Shown here piece by piece: positions 8,757-20,450 of a stretch of 64,000 nt of DNA (position 1 is the stretch's first letter; every line of letters starts with the position of its first letter). Under the pieces are notes generated by a model. The model had not been told where the DNA came from, did no database searches, and worked only from the letters and a program-made list of their open reading frames with translations. A program made the translations under genes and the position numbers. Source of the DNA: Streptomyces sp. APSN-46.1 (GTDB taxonomy: Bacteria; Actinomycetota; Actinomycetes; Streptomycetales; Streptomycetaceae); contig NZ_JALGRF010000011.1 in assembly GCF_022815725.1 (NCBI RefSeq), positions 62,001 through 126,000 on the forward strand. Direction: 5' to 3'.

Positions 8757-8776
8757 CCGCTCCTTCGGAGGGGCGG
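8757..8776 (+). terminator. Hairpin after the aldo/keto reductase gene
   Basis: An 8-bp stem (8757-8764 with 8769-8776, one G-T pair) closes a TCGG loop 20 nt after the stop codon. Confidence 0.6.
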
Positions 8777-8825
8777 TTCAGCAGGAGAGAAAAGTGCTGG
8801 CTCCTCCGTGCCAGGAGACTCGCAG

Positions 8826-8952
8826 GAACTCCCGAGCTCGGGTGCCTGGGTACCGACACCTTGTTGCCGTAGATGCGCTGGTGTGTGTCTGCTGCGATGA
8901 ACAGGTCGTCCGGCCCCGGTGTCACCAGAGCGCGCAGCATGCGCCATTGCAC
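8826..8952 (-). pseudogene. Remnant of a UvrD-like helicase gene
   Basis: Read on the minus strand from 8952, this stretch encodes VQWRMLRALVTPGPDDLF and then IAADTHQRIYGNKVS. This matches the helicase motif around 'PDDLF(I/L)xxDxHQRIYG' of UvrD/Rep-type ATPases. The reading loses similarity at both sides (about 40 recognisable residues). Nothing upstream restores the Walker B DEAQD, and downstream it runs into the aldo/keto reductase terminator. It is therefore a decayed fragment in the 343-bp gap between the reductase and the Lrp gene. The rest of that gap (8953-9079) shows nothing recognisable. Confidence 0.55.
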
Positions 8953-9079
8953 GCCAAGCCCGGCCCGCCGAAGCCCGTCCAGCGGCCCGCCGGGGACCGC
9001 TACCGGGTTGATCTGGCCGGAGGCGTCCTGTGGGACACCATCCGGTACGGGCGGCCCCGCGCTCCGGGACGGCGGCGGC

Positions 9080-9535
9080 TCAGCGATCGACCGGGAGGCC
9101 CGTGGGCTCCTTGACGCGCTTCATGATGATCTGGGAGTTCACCTCGGTGATCCCCGCCAGGGCCGTGAGCTGCTCGATCCAGAGGCGTTCGTACGCGCGC
9201 AGGTCCGCGACGGCGATCCGCAGGAGGCAGCCGGGACTGCCGAACAGGCGGTAGGCCTCGATGACGTCGGGGATGTCCTGGAGGGCGGCCTCGAACGCCT
9301 CGACGGCCTCGCGGTCGCGCCGTACCTCCACGGAGACCAGCACCTCGAAGCCGCGCCCCACCGCCTCGGGGTCGATCACCGCGCGGTAGCCCTGGATCAC
9401 CCCGTCCTGTTCCAGCTGGCGCACGCGGCGCATGCAGGGGGAGGGGGTGAGGCCCACGCGCTGGGCGAGCTCCTGGTTGCTGAGGCGGCCGTCCCGCTGG
9501 AGCTCGCGCAAGATTTCACGGTCAATGGCGTCCAT
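9080..9535 (-). CDS. Lrp/AsnC-family transcriptional regulator
   Basis: The 151-residue protein has an N-terminal AsnC-type HTH (DREILRELQRDGRLSNQELAQRVGLTPSPCMRRVRQLE region, residues 4-38) and a C-terminal RAM ligand-binding domain. ATG 9535 (MDAIDREIL) is preferred to an upstream in-frame start because it matches the family start and follows GGGGGATAATTGCTCG. It is divergent from an asparaginase gene across 141 bp. Lrp members beside an amino-acid enzyme usually control it, so asparagine/aspartate-responsive control of the asparaginase is a reasonable inference. Confidence 0.88.
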   Translation of the reverse strand: MDAIDREILRELQRDGRLSNQELAQRVGLTPSPCMRRVRQLEQDGVIQGYRAVIDPEAVGRGFEVLVSVEVRRDREAVEAFEAALQDIPDVIEAYRLFGSPGCLLRIAVADLRAYERLWIEQLTALAGITEVNSQIIMKRVKEPTGLPVDR

Positions 9536-9676
9536 CGAGCAATTATCCCCCGCCCAGTGTTGCGGCGCGGCCAGAACTGGCAATCGCGTTGCGCGTGGAT
9601 TTCTCTAATATTGCTGCTTCGGACACGTGTGCGCCCGCTCGTCGGCGCCCGACGAGGTTTTCAGGGAAGGGCGGCC

Positions 9677-10678
9677 ATGGGACGGATCGTCGTCATCAGC
9701 ACCGGTGGGACGATAGCCAGCCGCTGGCAGGGTTCCGGCTTCGCGGCCGACGCCGACGGCAGCGAGGTCATGGCCACCGCGCCGCTGCCCGAGGGCGTCA
9801 CCGTCGAGGTGGTGGACCTGTTCAGCGTGAACAGCCCCCGGCTGACCACGGCCCACCAGCTCACCCTGCTGCGCACCGTGCACGAGGTACTGGCCGACCC
9901 GGGCGTGGACGGCATCGTCGTCACCCACGGCACGGACACGCTGGAGGAGTCGGCGTTCCTCGTCGACCTGCACCACCACGACGCGCGCACCGTGGTGTTC
10001 ACCGGCTCCCAGCTCCCCATGGGCACGGCCGACGGGGACGGCCCGGAGAACCTCTACGACGCGCTGCTGACCGCGGCGACGACGCGGGGCCTCGGCGTGC
10101 TGATCACCTTCGCCGGACGGGTGCACGCGGCGCGGGGGACCGTGAAGACCCAGGCCGTGGCGCTGGACGCGTTCGCCGACCCCTCGAAGGAACTGCTCGG
10201 GAAGATCGGCTTCGGCAGGGTCGCGATGCTGCGCACCCCGCAGCGGCCGGAGCCGCTGGCGCTGCCCGCGATGCCGGAGTTGCCGCCGCGGGTGGACATG
10301 GTGATGCACCACGCCGACGGCGACCCGGTACTGCTGAACGCCGCCGTCGAGGCGGGCGCGCGCGGGATCGTCCTCATCGGGACGGGGGCGGGCAACGCGA
10401 CCCCGGAGATCGTGGACGCCGTACGGGCCGCGGTGGCGCGGGGCGTGCTGGTGGCGCTGACCACGCGGGTCGCGGCCGGGCCGGTCACCGAGATCTACAC
10501 GCACGGCGGGGCGGTGGACCTCGTCGCCGCCGGGGCCGTCCCGACGGGGACGCTGCGTGCCGGTCAGGCCCGTATCGCCGTCCTGGCGGCGCTGCTGTCC
10601 TCCGCGGACCCGGCCGAACAGGCACGCGTGCTGCGCGAAGCGCTCTCGGCCCCCGGTCCGGCCCTGATCAACGCCTGA
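9677..10678 (+). CDS. L-asparaginase (type I/II asparaginase family)
   Basis: The 333-residue enzyme hydrolyses L-asparagine to aspartate and ammonia. Both active-site signatures are present: STGGTIAS at 8-15 (nucleophile Thr12) and VVTHGTDTLEE at 81-91 (Thr86, Asp87), plus the catalytic-lysine region with GTVKTQ. No signal peptide is visible, so a cytoplasmic enzyme is expected. ATG 9677 lies after GGGAAGGGCGGCC, and the protein starts directly with the MGRIVVISTGGT strand, as in homologues. The divergent Lrp gene is the likely regulator. Confidence 0.93.
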   Translation: MGRIVVISTGGTIASRWQGSGFAADADGSEVMATAPLPEGVTVEVVDLFSVNSPRLTTAHQLTLLRTVHEVLADPGVDGIVVTHGTDTLEESAFLVDLHHHDARTVVFTGSQLPMGTADGDGPENLYDALLTAATTRGLGVLITFAGRVHAARGTVKTQAVALDAFADPSKELLGKIGFGRVAMLRTPQRPEPLALPAMPELPPRVDMVMHHADGDPVLLNAAVEAGARGIVLIGTGAGNATPEIVDAVRAAVARGVLVALTTRVAAGPVTEIYTHGGAVDLVAAGAVPTGTLRAGQARIAVLAALLSSADPAEQARVLREALSAPGPALINA

Positions 10679-10753
10679 CGCGGCGGTTCGCCGCTGCGCG
10701 GAGCTTCTCTCCCCGCCCCGCCCTTTCGCCGTTTCCCGGGCTCTGCCCGGACC

Positions 10754-10822
10754 CGCGCCTCAAACGTCGGCGAGGCTGGATCTTTCAGCCTCGCCGGCGT
10801 TTGAGGCGCGGGGGTCCGGGGG
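10754..10822. repeat. Palindromic Streptomyces-type intergenic repeat/terminator, copy 1
   Basis: A long hairpin: 10754-10778 pairs with 10786-10810 (CGCGCCTCAAACG... against ...CGTTTGAGGCGCG, one G-T pair). It is followed by GGGGTCCGGGGGCTGGCCCCCGG. It separates the convergent asparaginase and meaB genes and should end both transcripts. The right-hand arm recurs at 16336-16445. Confidence 0.75.
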
Positions 10823-10854
10823 CTGGCCCCCGGCAGCGGCGCCGCGCTCGGTGG

Positions 10855-11838
10855 TCAGGCCTGGCCGAAGGCCGTCAGGATGTGGTCCGCCGCCAGGGTG
10901 GGCGTGAGGGAACCCTCGCGGACCCGGGCTTCCAGCCCAGGCGCCAGCTCCCGGACGCCCGCATTCGACCGCAACCGCTCCAACAGCTCGTCCCGGACCA
11001 TCGACCAGGTCCACTCCACCTGCTGCTCGGCCCGCTTCGCGGAAAGGCGGCCGTTCGCGTCCAGCAGCCGGCGGTGCTGCTCCAGCCGGTTCCAGACCTC
11101 GTCCAGCCCCGAAGACTCCCGCGCGCTGCACGTCAGGACCGGCGGGGTCCACGCCGCGTCGGCCGGGTGCATCAAGCGCAGCGCGCCCGACAGTTCGCGA
11201 GCAGCCGCCTTCGCGTCGCGCTCGTGCGGGCCGTCCGCCTTGTTCACCGCGAGGACGTCCGCCAGTTCCAGGACGCCCTTCTTGATGCCCTGCAACTGGT
11301 CGCCCGTACGGGCCAGGGAGAGGAGCAGGAAGGAGTCGACCATTCCGGCCACCGTCGTCTCCGACTGCCCGACACCGACCGTCTCGACGAGGACGACGCC
11401 GTAGCCCGCCGCCTCCATCACGATCATCGACTCGCGCGTCGCCTTCGCGACCCCGCCCAGTGTTCCGGCGGAGGGGGAAGGGCGGACGAACGCCGCCGGG
11501 TCCACCGCGAGGCGTTCCATCCTCGTCTTGTCGCCCAGGATGGAACCGCCCGTGCGCGTGGACGAGGGGTCCACCGCCAGCACCGCCACCCGGTGGCCCA
11601 GACCCGTCAGCATCGTGCCGAACGCGTCGATGAAAGTGGACTTGCCGACTCCCGGCACACCGCTGATGCCGATCCGGCGGGCCCGGCCCGAGTGCGGCAG
11701 CAGCTCGGTCAGGAGTTGCTGGGCCAGCGCCCGGTGCGCGGGCAGCGTGGACTCGACGAGCGTGATCGCGCGCGCGATGAACGCGCGCTTCCCGTCGAGC
11801 ACCCCCTTCGCGTACGCCTCGATGTCGATCTTCGGCAT
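10855..11838 (-). CDS. meaB: Methylmalonyl-CoA mutase-associated GTPase MeaB
   Basis: This 327-residue G3E-family P-loop GTPase protects and reloads the adenosylcobalamin mutase. Walker A GVPGVGKS is at 60-67. The switch segment VDPSSTRTGGSILGDKTRM, ETVGVGQSE and the base-specificity NKAD all match MeaB/ArgK. It lies 13 bp downstream of the mutase large-subunit gene on the same strand, the expected operon order. An older annotation (LAO/AO transport ATPase) of this family is not favoured here because of the operon context. Confidence 0.95.
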   Translation of the reverse strand: MPKIDIEAYAKGVLDGKRAFIARAITLVESTLPAHRALAQQLLTELLPHSGRARRIGISGVPGVGKSTFIDAFGTMLTGLGHRVAVLAVDPSSTRTGGSILGDKTRMERLAVDPAAFVRPSPSAGTLGGVAKATRESMIVMEAAGYGVVLVETVGVGQSETTVAGMVDSFLLLSLARTGDQLQGIKKGVLELADVLAVNKADGPHERDAKAAARELSGALRLMHPADAAWTPPVLTCSARESSGLDEVWNRLEQHRRLLDANGRLSAKRAEQQVEWTWSMVRDELLERLRSNAGVRELAPGLEARVREGSLTPTLAADHILTAFGQA

Positions 11839-11851
11839 CGTCCCGCGCCGC

Positions 11852-14031
<2,180 letters not shown>

Positions 14032-14035
<4 letters not shown>

Positions 14036-15912
14036 AGAGCGACTCCCATCCGGTCGAGTACGGAGGACAGCACGGCGACCGCGTCGCAGCCGGCGAAGAC
14101 GTACTCGTCCACGGCGGGCGCGGCGGTGCCGGGGCGGCCGGCGAGGAACACGGTCGTGGCGCCGGCCGAGCGCAGGGCGGCCGCCACGGCCTCGGCCTGC
14201 TCCTCGTACAGGGCGTCACTGGAGCACAGCACGGCCATGCCGTCCGCGCCGCTCGCGGCGTACGCCTCGGCGGCCGTCGCCGGGTCCACGGAGACCGGGT
14301 CGTGCACGGGCTCGATGCCGCCCGCCTGGAACAGGTTCGAGGCGAAGGTGGCCCGCGCGGTGTGCGCGGACGCCGGTCCCAGTGCGGCCAGGAAGATCCT
14401 CGGCCGGGCGCCGGTCGCGGCCCGGTGCGCGTCGCTGCGGGCGCGCAGCGCCTCGTACGCCTCGTCACGCCGGACGCGGGGCAGTCCGCCGGTGGGCGCG
14501 GGGGGAGCGGGCTCCCGGACGACGGGCTTCTCCGAGAGCAGCGGGAACTCGCTGACGCCGGTGATGGGTTCGCGGCGCTTGGCCAGCTTCTTGGAGCGCT
14601 CGGCCCAGGTGGCGGCCAGCCGCTCCGCGACCAGGCCCGAGCGCAGGGCGGCGGCCTGGCCGCCCGCCTTCTCGATCGTCTGGAAGAACTCCCAGGCGGC
14701 GTGGGCCAGTTCGTCGGTCAGCTGCTCCACGTAGTACGAGCCGCCCGCCGGGTCGATCACCCGGGCGAGGTGCGACTCCTCCAGCAGGATCGTGGAGGTG
14801 TTGCGGGCGATGCGGCGCGCGAAGGCGTCCGGCAGGCCGAGCTCCTGGTCGAAGGGGAGCACGGTGACGGAGTCGGCGCCGCCCACGCCCGCCGCCACGC
14901 AGGCCACGGTGGTGCGGAGCATGTTCACCCACGGGTCGCGCCGGGTCATCATCACCGGCGAGGTGACGGCGTGCTGGCGCTGGGCGCCCGCCTCCGGCGC
15001 TCCGCAGGCATCGGCGACGCGGGCCCACAGGCGGCGGGCGGCGCGCAGCTTGGCGATGGTGAGGAACTGGTCGGCGGTCGCTGCGTAGCGGAACTCCAGC
15101 TGGCCGAGGGCCGTTTCCATGGTGAGGCCGGTGCCGGCGGTGAGGCCGTTGCCGGTGGTGAGGGCGCGGAGGTAGGCGACTCCGGTGGCCAGGGACAGGC
15201 CCAGCTCCTCGGCGGCCGAGCCGCCCGCCTCGTGGTAGGGCAGGGCGTCCACGGTCAGGGTGCGTACGTGGGGCCAGGCGGCGGCCGTCTCCCGGGCGAG
15301 GGCGGCGGCTGCGGCGAGGTCCAGGGCCTCTCCCGTACGGGCCTCGTGGCCCAGCGGGTCGGCGCCGAGGCGGGCGCGGGCGGCCTCGGGGGACACCTCG
15401 CGCTCCTCGTACAGGGCCAGCAGCGCGCGGGCGGCGTCGGCGTAGTCGGCCCCGGCGTCGAGGGACACCGGCGCGAGGTCGAGGTAGACGCCCTCCAGGG
15501 CGCGGGCGAGGCCGTCGACGGGGATGCCGCCCCGGCCGACGGTGAGCCACAGCGAGGTGGTGCCGTTTTCGAGGTCGGCGAGGGCCGCCTCGTTCAGCCG
15601 CGCCGGATCCGTGCCCGTGAACCGCTGGCGCACGTCCCAGCCGGCGACGGAGGCCCCCTCCGGCGTGCCGCCCCGTACGAAGGGGGCGAAGCCGGGGAAA
15701 CCGGTGTCGGCGGCGTTCTCGCGCGCGGTGTAGAGCGGGCGGGTGGTGAGCCCGTCCTCGAGCTTGGTGGACAACGCTTCTTCAGCTGCCTCGCCGGATA
15801 CTTCCTTGCCCGACTTGCGTAGTACGCCTTCAACCAGGCGCTGCCACTGCTCATGCGTCGCGTCAGGGAACTCGGCGGCCAGGGAAAGCCCGTCGTCAGG
15901 CAGGACCGTCAT
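14032..15912 (-). CDS. mutA: Methylmalonyl-CoA mutase, small subunit
   Basis: The 626-residue protein is homologous to the large subunit but non-catalytic; it dimerises with MutB. The C-terminal cobalamin-like domain (IFLAALGPASAHTARATF) lacks the DxHxxG cobalt-binding sequence, as is normal for small subunits. ATG 15912 (MTVLPDDGLSL) was preferred to a farther in-frame start, because the extra 22 residues are unlike the family. It is first in the mutA-mutB-meaB operon. No strong ribosome site is visible. Confidence 0.93.
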
Positions 15913-16011
15913 GGCTCGAATGCTAGGGGGGTGCTCTGGGATGGACCATAACCACTGGATGTGATCTCCCCCTCTCATGTGAGACGGGAGGGGTCACGAA
16001 AGAGCGGATAC

Positions 16012-16110
16012 GGTCGCGGCGGCGCGGGTCGCGGTGCGCGTGGGTCGCGGCGGCGTGGGTCGCGGCGGCGCGGGCCGCGTGTGCGCGGGGGTCGCGTGCG
16101 CGCGCGGGGG
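16012..16110. repeat. Degenerate GGGTCGCGGCGGCGt tandem array
   Basis: Five or six imperfect 14-16-bp units built on GGGTCGCGGCGGCG lie upstream of mutA, in a 727-bp gene-free spacer (15913-16639). They create meaningless open frames on both strands. No gene is supported here. Confidence 0.6.
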
Positions 16111-16192
16111 AGTACGGCGGGGCTCGTGAGTGGGGCGCGTGCGCGCGGCGGGCGAAGGCGCGGGCGTGGTTGGCGGGGTGGGGGCCGGTGCC

Positions 16193-16320
16193 GGGGACGG
16201 GGTGGGGTGTTGTCCGGGACTGCATGATTTTTGGCGCCCTGGCGGGAGCTTTCGCCGTGCGGCGGCACTGAGCGCCACAAATCACGTTTTACGTCCCGGA
16301 CAACACCCCACCCCGTCCCC
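16193..16320. repeat. 128-bp palindromic element, copy 1
   Basis: Perfect 28-bp inverted arms (16193-16220 and 16293-16320) flank a core that is itself partly paired (GATTTTTGGCGC with GCGCCACAAATC). The core contains AAATCACGTTTTACGTCCCGG. The same element, in the opposite orientation and with compensating arm changes, lies at 50767-50896. There is no transposase, so it is either a non-autonomous mobile repeat or a structured RNA/DNA element. Confidence 0.8.
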
Positions 16321-16335
16321 GTCCCCGGCAATATT

Positions 16336-16445
16336 CAGCCGCGCCGGCGTTTGAGGCGCGAGGGTCCGCGGGCTGGCGCCCGGCACACTCCAGCCCCGGC
16401 TGGCCATCCTCAGCCTCGGCCGGCGATTGAGGCGCCCGGGGTGCG
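16336..16445. repeat. Two half-copies of the GGCGTTTGAGGCGCG intergenic repeat
   Basis: CAGCCGCGCCGGCGTTTGAG begins at 16336 and CAGCCTCGGCCGGCGATTGA at 16411. Both match the right arm of the hairpin at 10754-10822. They lie directly next to the 128-bp palindrome, so this spacer is a cluster of repeat elements. Without the opposite arm they are poorer terminators. Confidence 0.65.
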
Positions 16446-16603
16446 GGTTTACGAGGGGCGGCGGCGTGGCGGTCGCGTTGCGGGGCCGTGAAATCCGGCC
16501 ACGGTTTTCGGCCGTCGCCCGCGCTGCGGGACCGCGAGAAAGCCCAGGTCGCAGGCCGTGCGGTGGACCCCAAGGCAGCGTAACCGGCGGGGCCCGGCGA
16601 GGG

Positions 16604-16632
16604 TTGACCCCCAGCGGAGGCGCTGACAGGCT
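16604..16632 (+). promoter_or_regulatory. Predicted promoter giving a leaderless leader-peptide mRNA
   Basis: TTGACC (16604-16609), a 17-bp spacer and CAGGCT (16627-16632) form a reasonable Streptomyces housekeeping promoter. The expected start of transcription is at about 16639-16640, exactly at the ATG of the Cys-codon leader ORF, implying a leaderless message. This rests on sequence inspection only. Confidence 0.5.
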
Positions 16633-16639
16633 CCGAGTC

Positions 16640-16744
16640 ATGTCCGCGACCGAACTTCTCGCCCCGCGGCTCCACACCCCCGGCCCCTGTACCGCGCCGG
16701 GCGAGTGTCAGGGCCGCTGTCCGGCCCCCCGCCGCGCCGTCTGA
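16640..16744 (+). CDS. Putative Cys-codon leader peptide of the sulfonate operon
   Basis: A 34-residue ORF reads MSATELLAPRLHTP and then GPCTAPGECQGRCPAPRRAV. All three cysteines are encoded by TGT, which is the minor Cys codon in such GC-rich genomes. It has no ribosome-binding site but starts where transcription is predicted to begin, and it precedes a sulfur-acquisition operon by 245 bp. Leaderless Cys-rich leaders acting as cysteine-sensing attenuators are known upstream of sulfur genes in mycobacteria, and this has the same layout. The peptide itself need have no function. A chance ORF cannot be excluded. Confidence 0.55.
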   Translation: MSATELLAPRLHTPGPCTAPGECQGRCPAPRRAV

Positions 16745-16989
16745 GTCACGGGCCGCCCCCGCGCCGTCGAGCGCTCCCCCGCCGTCTGACGCCCCGCGCC
16801 GTCCGAGGGCCGCGCCCGTCGCCTGACGCCCCGTCGCCCCCACGCACCCGAGGCCCCGTCGCCCGAGGCCCCGACGTCGCGTTCGGTCCCCAGGACCCGT
16901 TCGGTCCGTGCCCGTACCCCACCGCGCCCTGCTCGGCGTACGCGTACCCCCATTTCTTCCGCTGCGGAAACAAACCCCAGGGAGTCCCC
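16745..16989 (+). other. Untranslated leader region between leader ORF and sulfonate operon
   Basis: This 245-bp C-rich stretch would be the transcribed leader. It has repeated GCCCGAGGCCCCG units (about 16847-16880) and a small hairpin TTCCG-CTG-CGGAA (16957-16969) 20 nt before the dioxygenase start. The C-rich strand could bind Rho. No classical intrinsic terminator was seen. Confidence 0.35.
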
Positions 16990-17943
16990 ATGGCCACCGC
17001 CATCCCCACCCTCACCGTCACGAAGATCGGCGGCCGCATCGGTGCCGAGATCGGCGGTGTCCGCCTGGGCGGCGAGCTGCCCGCCGGCACCGTCGCCGAG
17101 ATCCGCGACGCCCTCCTCGCCCACAAGGTCGTCTTCTTCCGCGGCCAGGACCACCTCGACGAGGCCGGTCACGAAGCCTTCGCCGGGCTGCTCGGCGCGC
17201 CGGTCGCGCACCCCACGGTTCCGTCCGCGGACGGCCGCTACGCCCTCGGCATCGACTCCCACTACGGCGCCCGCGCCAACCAGTGGCACACCGACGTCAC
17301 GTTCGTTCCCGCGTACCCCGCCTTCTCCATCCTCCGCGCCGTCACCGTCCCCCCGTACGGCGGCGACACCCTCTGGTCGAACACCGCCGCCGCCTACGCC
17401 CACCTCCCCGAGCCGCTCCGCGCCCTCGCCGACAGCCTGCGCGCCGTCCACTCCAACGAGTACGACTACGCCGCGCTCAAGCCCGACGCCCTCCCCGAGG
17501 CCCTCGCCCAGTACCGCGAGGTGTTCACGTCCACGAAGTTCCTCACCGAGCACCCCGTCGTCCGCGTCCACCCCGAGACCGGCGAACGCTCCCTGCTCCT
17601 CGGCAACTTCGTCCAGCGGATCAAGGGCCTCACCGGCCACGACTCCCGCGCCCTGTTCGACCTGTTCCAGTCGCACATCGAGAGCCCCGAGAACACCGTC
17701 CGCCGGCCATGGCGGGCCGGGGACGTCGCGATCTGGGACAACCGTGCCACCCAGCACTACGGGGTCGACGACTCCGACGACCACGAGCGCACCCTGCGGC
17801 GCGTGACGGTGGACGGCGACGTCCCCGTCGGTCCCGACGGCGTTCCGTCCCGGCTGCTCAGCCCCGAGGCCGTCCCGGACCCGGCCTTCGGCATTCCCTC
17901 CGGCGCGTCCACCGCGTCCACCGCCTCCACCGCGTCCGCCTGA
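16990..17943 (+). CDS. TauD/TfdA-family alpha-ketoglutarate-dependent sulfonate dioxygenase
   Basis: The 317-residue non-haem Fe(II) dioxygenase probably releases sulfite from taurine or another alkylsulfonate (or sulfate from an alkyl sulfate), consuming 2-oxoglutarate and O2. Its iron ligands are visible: His and Asp in QWHTDVTF and the distal His in ATQHYGV, with the 2-oxoglutarate-binding Arg in RTLRRVTV. ATG 16990 follows AGGGAGTCCCC. The last residues form a simple (STA)n tail encoded by a repeated triplet. It is first in a six-gene operon with an FMN reductase, ABC importer and flavin monooxygenase, all for sulfur scavenging. The precise substrate is not deducible. Confidence 0.88.
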   Translation: MATAIPTLTVTKIGGRIGAEIGGVRLGGELPAGTVAEIRDALLAHKVVFFRGQDHLDEAGHEAFAGLLGAPVAHPTVPSADGRYALGIDSHYGARANQWHTDVTFVPAYPAFSILRAVTVPPYGGDTLWSNTAAAYAHLPEPLRALADSLRAVHSNEYDYAALKPDALPEALAQYREVFTSTKFLTEHPVVRVHPETGERSLLLGNFVQRIKGLTGHDSRALFDLFQSHIESPENTVRRPWRAGDVAIWDNRATQHYGVDDSDDHERTLRRVTVDGDVPVGPDGVPSRLLSPEAVPDPAFGIPSGASTASTASTASA

Positions 17944-17969
17944 CCGCCCGCCCCGCAAGGAGAGCCCCC

Positions 17970-18533
17970 GTGCCCCGACTGCTCGCCCTCACCGGCAGCC
18001 CCTCCGCCCACTCCCGTACCGCCGTCGTGGCCGACCACGTGCTGCGCCGCCTCTCCCACTCCGGCTCCGGGTTCGAGACCGCGCACCTCGCCGTACGGGA
18101 ACTGCCCGCCGCCGACCTCCTCTCCGCCCGCCGCGGCGAGCCGGAGATCCGCCGGGCCCTCGAAGCCGTCGCCGAGGCCGACGGGGTGATCGTCGCGACC
18201 CCGGTCTACAAGGCCTCGTACACCGGTCTGCTCAAGGCCTTCCTCGACCTGCTCCCGCAGGACGGCCTGGCCGGCAAGACCGTTCTGCCGCTCGCCACCG
18301 GCGGCAGCCTCGCCCATGTCCTGAGCCTCGACTACGCCCTGCGCCCCGTCCTGGCCGCGCTCGGCGCGCGGCACGTCACCGCCGGCCGGTTCGTCCTCGA
18401 CTCCTCCGTCGAGCGCGGCGAAGGCCCCGACCGGCTGCGGCCCGAGGCGGAGCTGGACCTGTTCCAGGCCGTCGACGAGTTCGCCGAAGCCCTGCGCGCC
18501 GCCGAAGCGGCCTCCCTCACCACCGCCCTCTGA
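17970..18533 (+). CDS. NADPH-dependent FMN reductase (SsuE/MsuE type)
   Basis: The 187-residue flavodoxin-fold protein has the FMN phosphate loop LTGSPSAHSRT near the N-terminus and the FMN-binding ATPVYKASYTGLLKAFLD segment characteristic of SsuE-like reductases. It would supply FMNH2 to the two-component monooxygenase encoded at the end of the same operon. GTG 17970 lies 6 nt after AAGGAG. It is 26 bp downstream of the dioxygenase gene. Confidence 0.88.
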   Translation: MPRLLALTGSPSAHSRTAVVADHVLRRLSHSGSGFETAHLAVRELPAADLLSARRGEPEIRRALEAVAEADGVIVATPVYKASYTGLLKAFLDLLPQDGLAGKTVLPLATGGSLAHVLSLDYALRPVLAALGARHVTAGRFVLDSSVERGEGPDRLRPEAELDLFQAVDEFAEALRAAEAASLTTAL

Positions 18534-18555
18534 CCCGTACCGACAAGGACCCGTC

Positions 18556-19611
<1,056 letters not shown>

Positions 19612-19619
19612 GCGGCGCC

Positions 19620-20450
19620 ATGGCGAAGATCGTGTTCGAAGCGGTGACCAAGACCTTCCCGACGAAGGGCAAGAAGAGCAGAAGGAGCAAGGGTGAGTTC
19701 ACCGCCCTCGACGGCATCGATCTGGAGATCGAGGCGGGCGAGTTCGTGGTCGTCGTCGGCCCCAGCGGCTCCGGCAAATCCACCCTCCTGGACCTCCTCG
19801 GGGGCCTGACCCGCCCGACCTCCGGCCGGATCCTGCTCGACGGCGAGCCAGTCACCGGGCCGGGGCTGGACCGGGGCATCGTCTTCCAGCAGTACGCGCT
19901 GCTGCCGTGGCGCACCGCGCTGGGCAACATCGAGTTCGGTCTGGAGGCCACCGGCGTCCCGCGTCGTGAACGGACGGCGCGCGCACGGGAGTTCCTGGAC
20001 CTGGTCGGCCTGACCGGATTCGAGGACCGGCATCCGCACGAACTCTCCGGCGGCATGCGCCAGCGGGTGGCGATCGCGCGCTCGCTGGCCTACGACCCGG
20101 ACGTGCTGCTGATGGACGAGCCGTTCGCGGCGCTCGACGCGCAGACCCGCGAATCGCTCCAGGACGAACTACGGCGCATCTGGCAGCGCACGGGCAAGAC
20201 GGTCGTCTTCATCACGCACGGGATCGAGGAGGCGGTGTACCTGGGCCAGCGGGTGGCCGTGATGACCTCACGGCCCGGCCGCGTGAAGGAGGTCGTCCCG
20301 GTGTCCCTCGGCATCCGCGGCGCCGGGGCCACGGGCGAGGATCTGCGCTCCAGCCCGGAGTTCGCCCGACAGCGCCACGAGATCTGGACCCTGCTCCACG
20401 ACGAGGTGGCCCGCGCCCAGCGACTGGAGAAGGAGGAGGCCACCGTATGA
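19620..20450 (+). CDS. Sulfonate ABC transporter ATPase (SsuB-like)
   Basis: The 276-residue ABC ATPase has Walker A GPSGSGKST (47-55), the Q-loop (IVFQQYALLPW), signature LSGGMRQR, Walker B DVLLMDEPF and switch His (VVFITHGIEEAV). The LLPW sequence after the Q-loop is typical of the SsuB/TauB/NrtD class. A basic insertion (KGKKSRRSKG) sits in the first strand pair. It overlaps the permease start by 4 bp (ATGA). Confidence 0.93.
   Translation: MAKIVFEAVTKTFPTKGKKSRRSKGEFTALDGIDLEIEAGEFVVVVGPSGSGKSTLLDLLGGLTRPTSGRILLDGEPVTGPGLDRGIVFQQYALLPWRTALGNIEFGLEATGVPRRERTARAREFLDLVGLTGFEDRHPHELSGGMRQRVAIARSLAYDPDVLLMDEPFAALDAQTRESLQDELRRIWQRTGKTVVFITHGIEEAVYLGQRVAVMTSRPGRVKEVVPVSLGIRGAGATGEDLRSSPEFARQRHEIWTLLHDEVARAQRLEKEEATV

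Noticed and set aside
15961..16640. Several open frames in the GC-rich spacer upstream of mutA
   Set aside because: They arise from CG-rich tandem repeats and palindromes. They lack starts with ribosome sites, domains and consistent codon bias.
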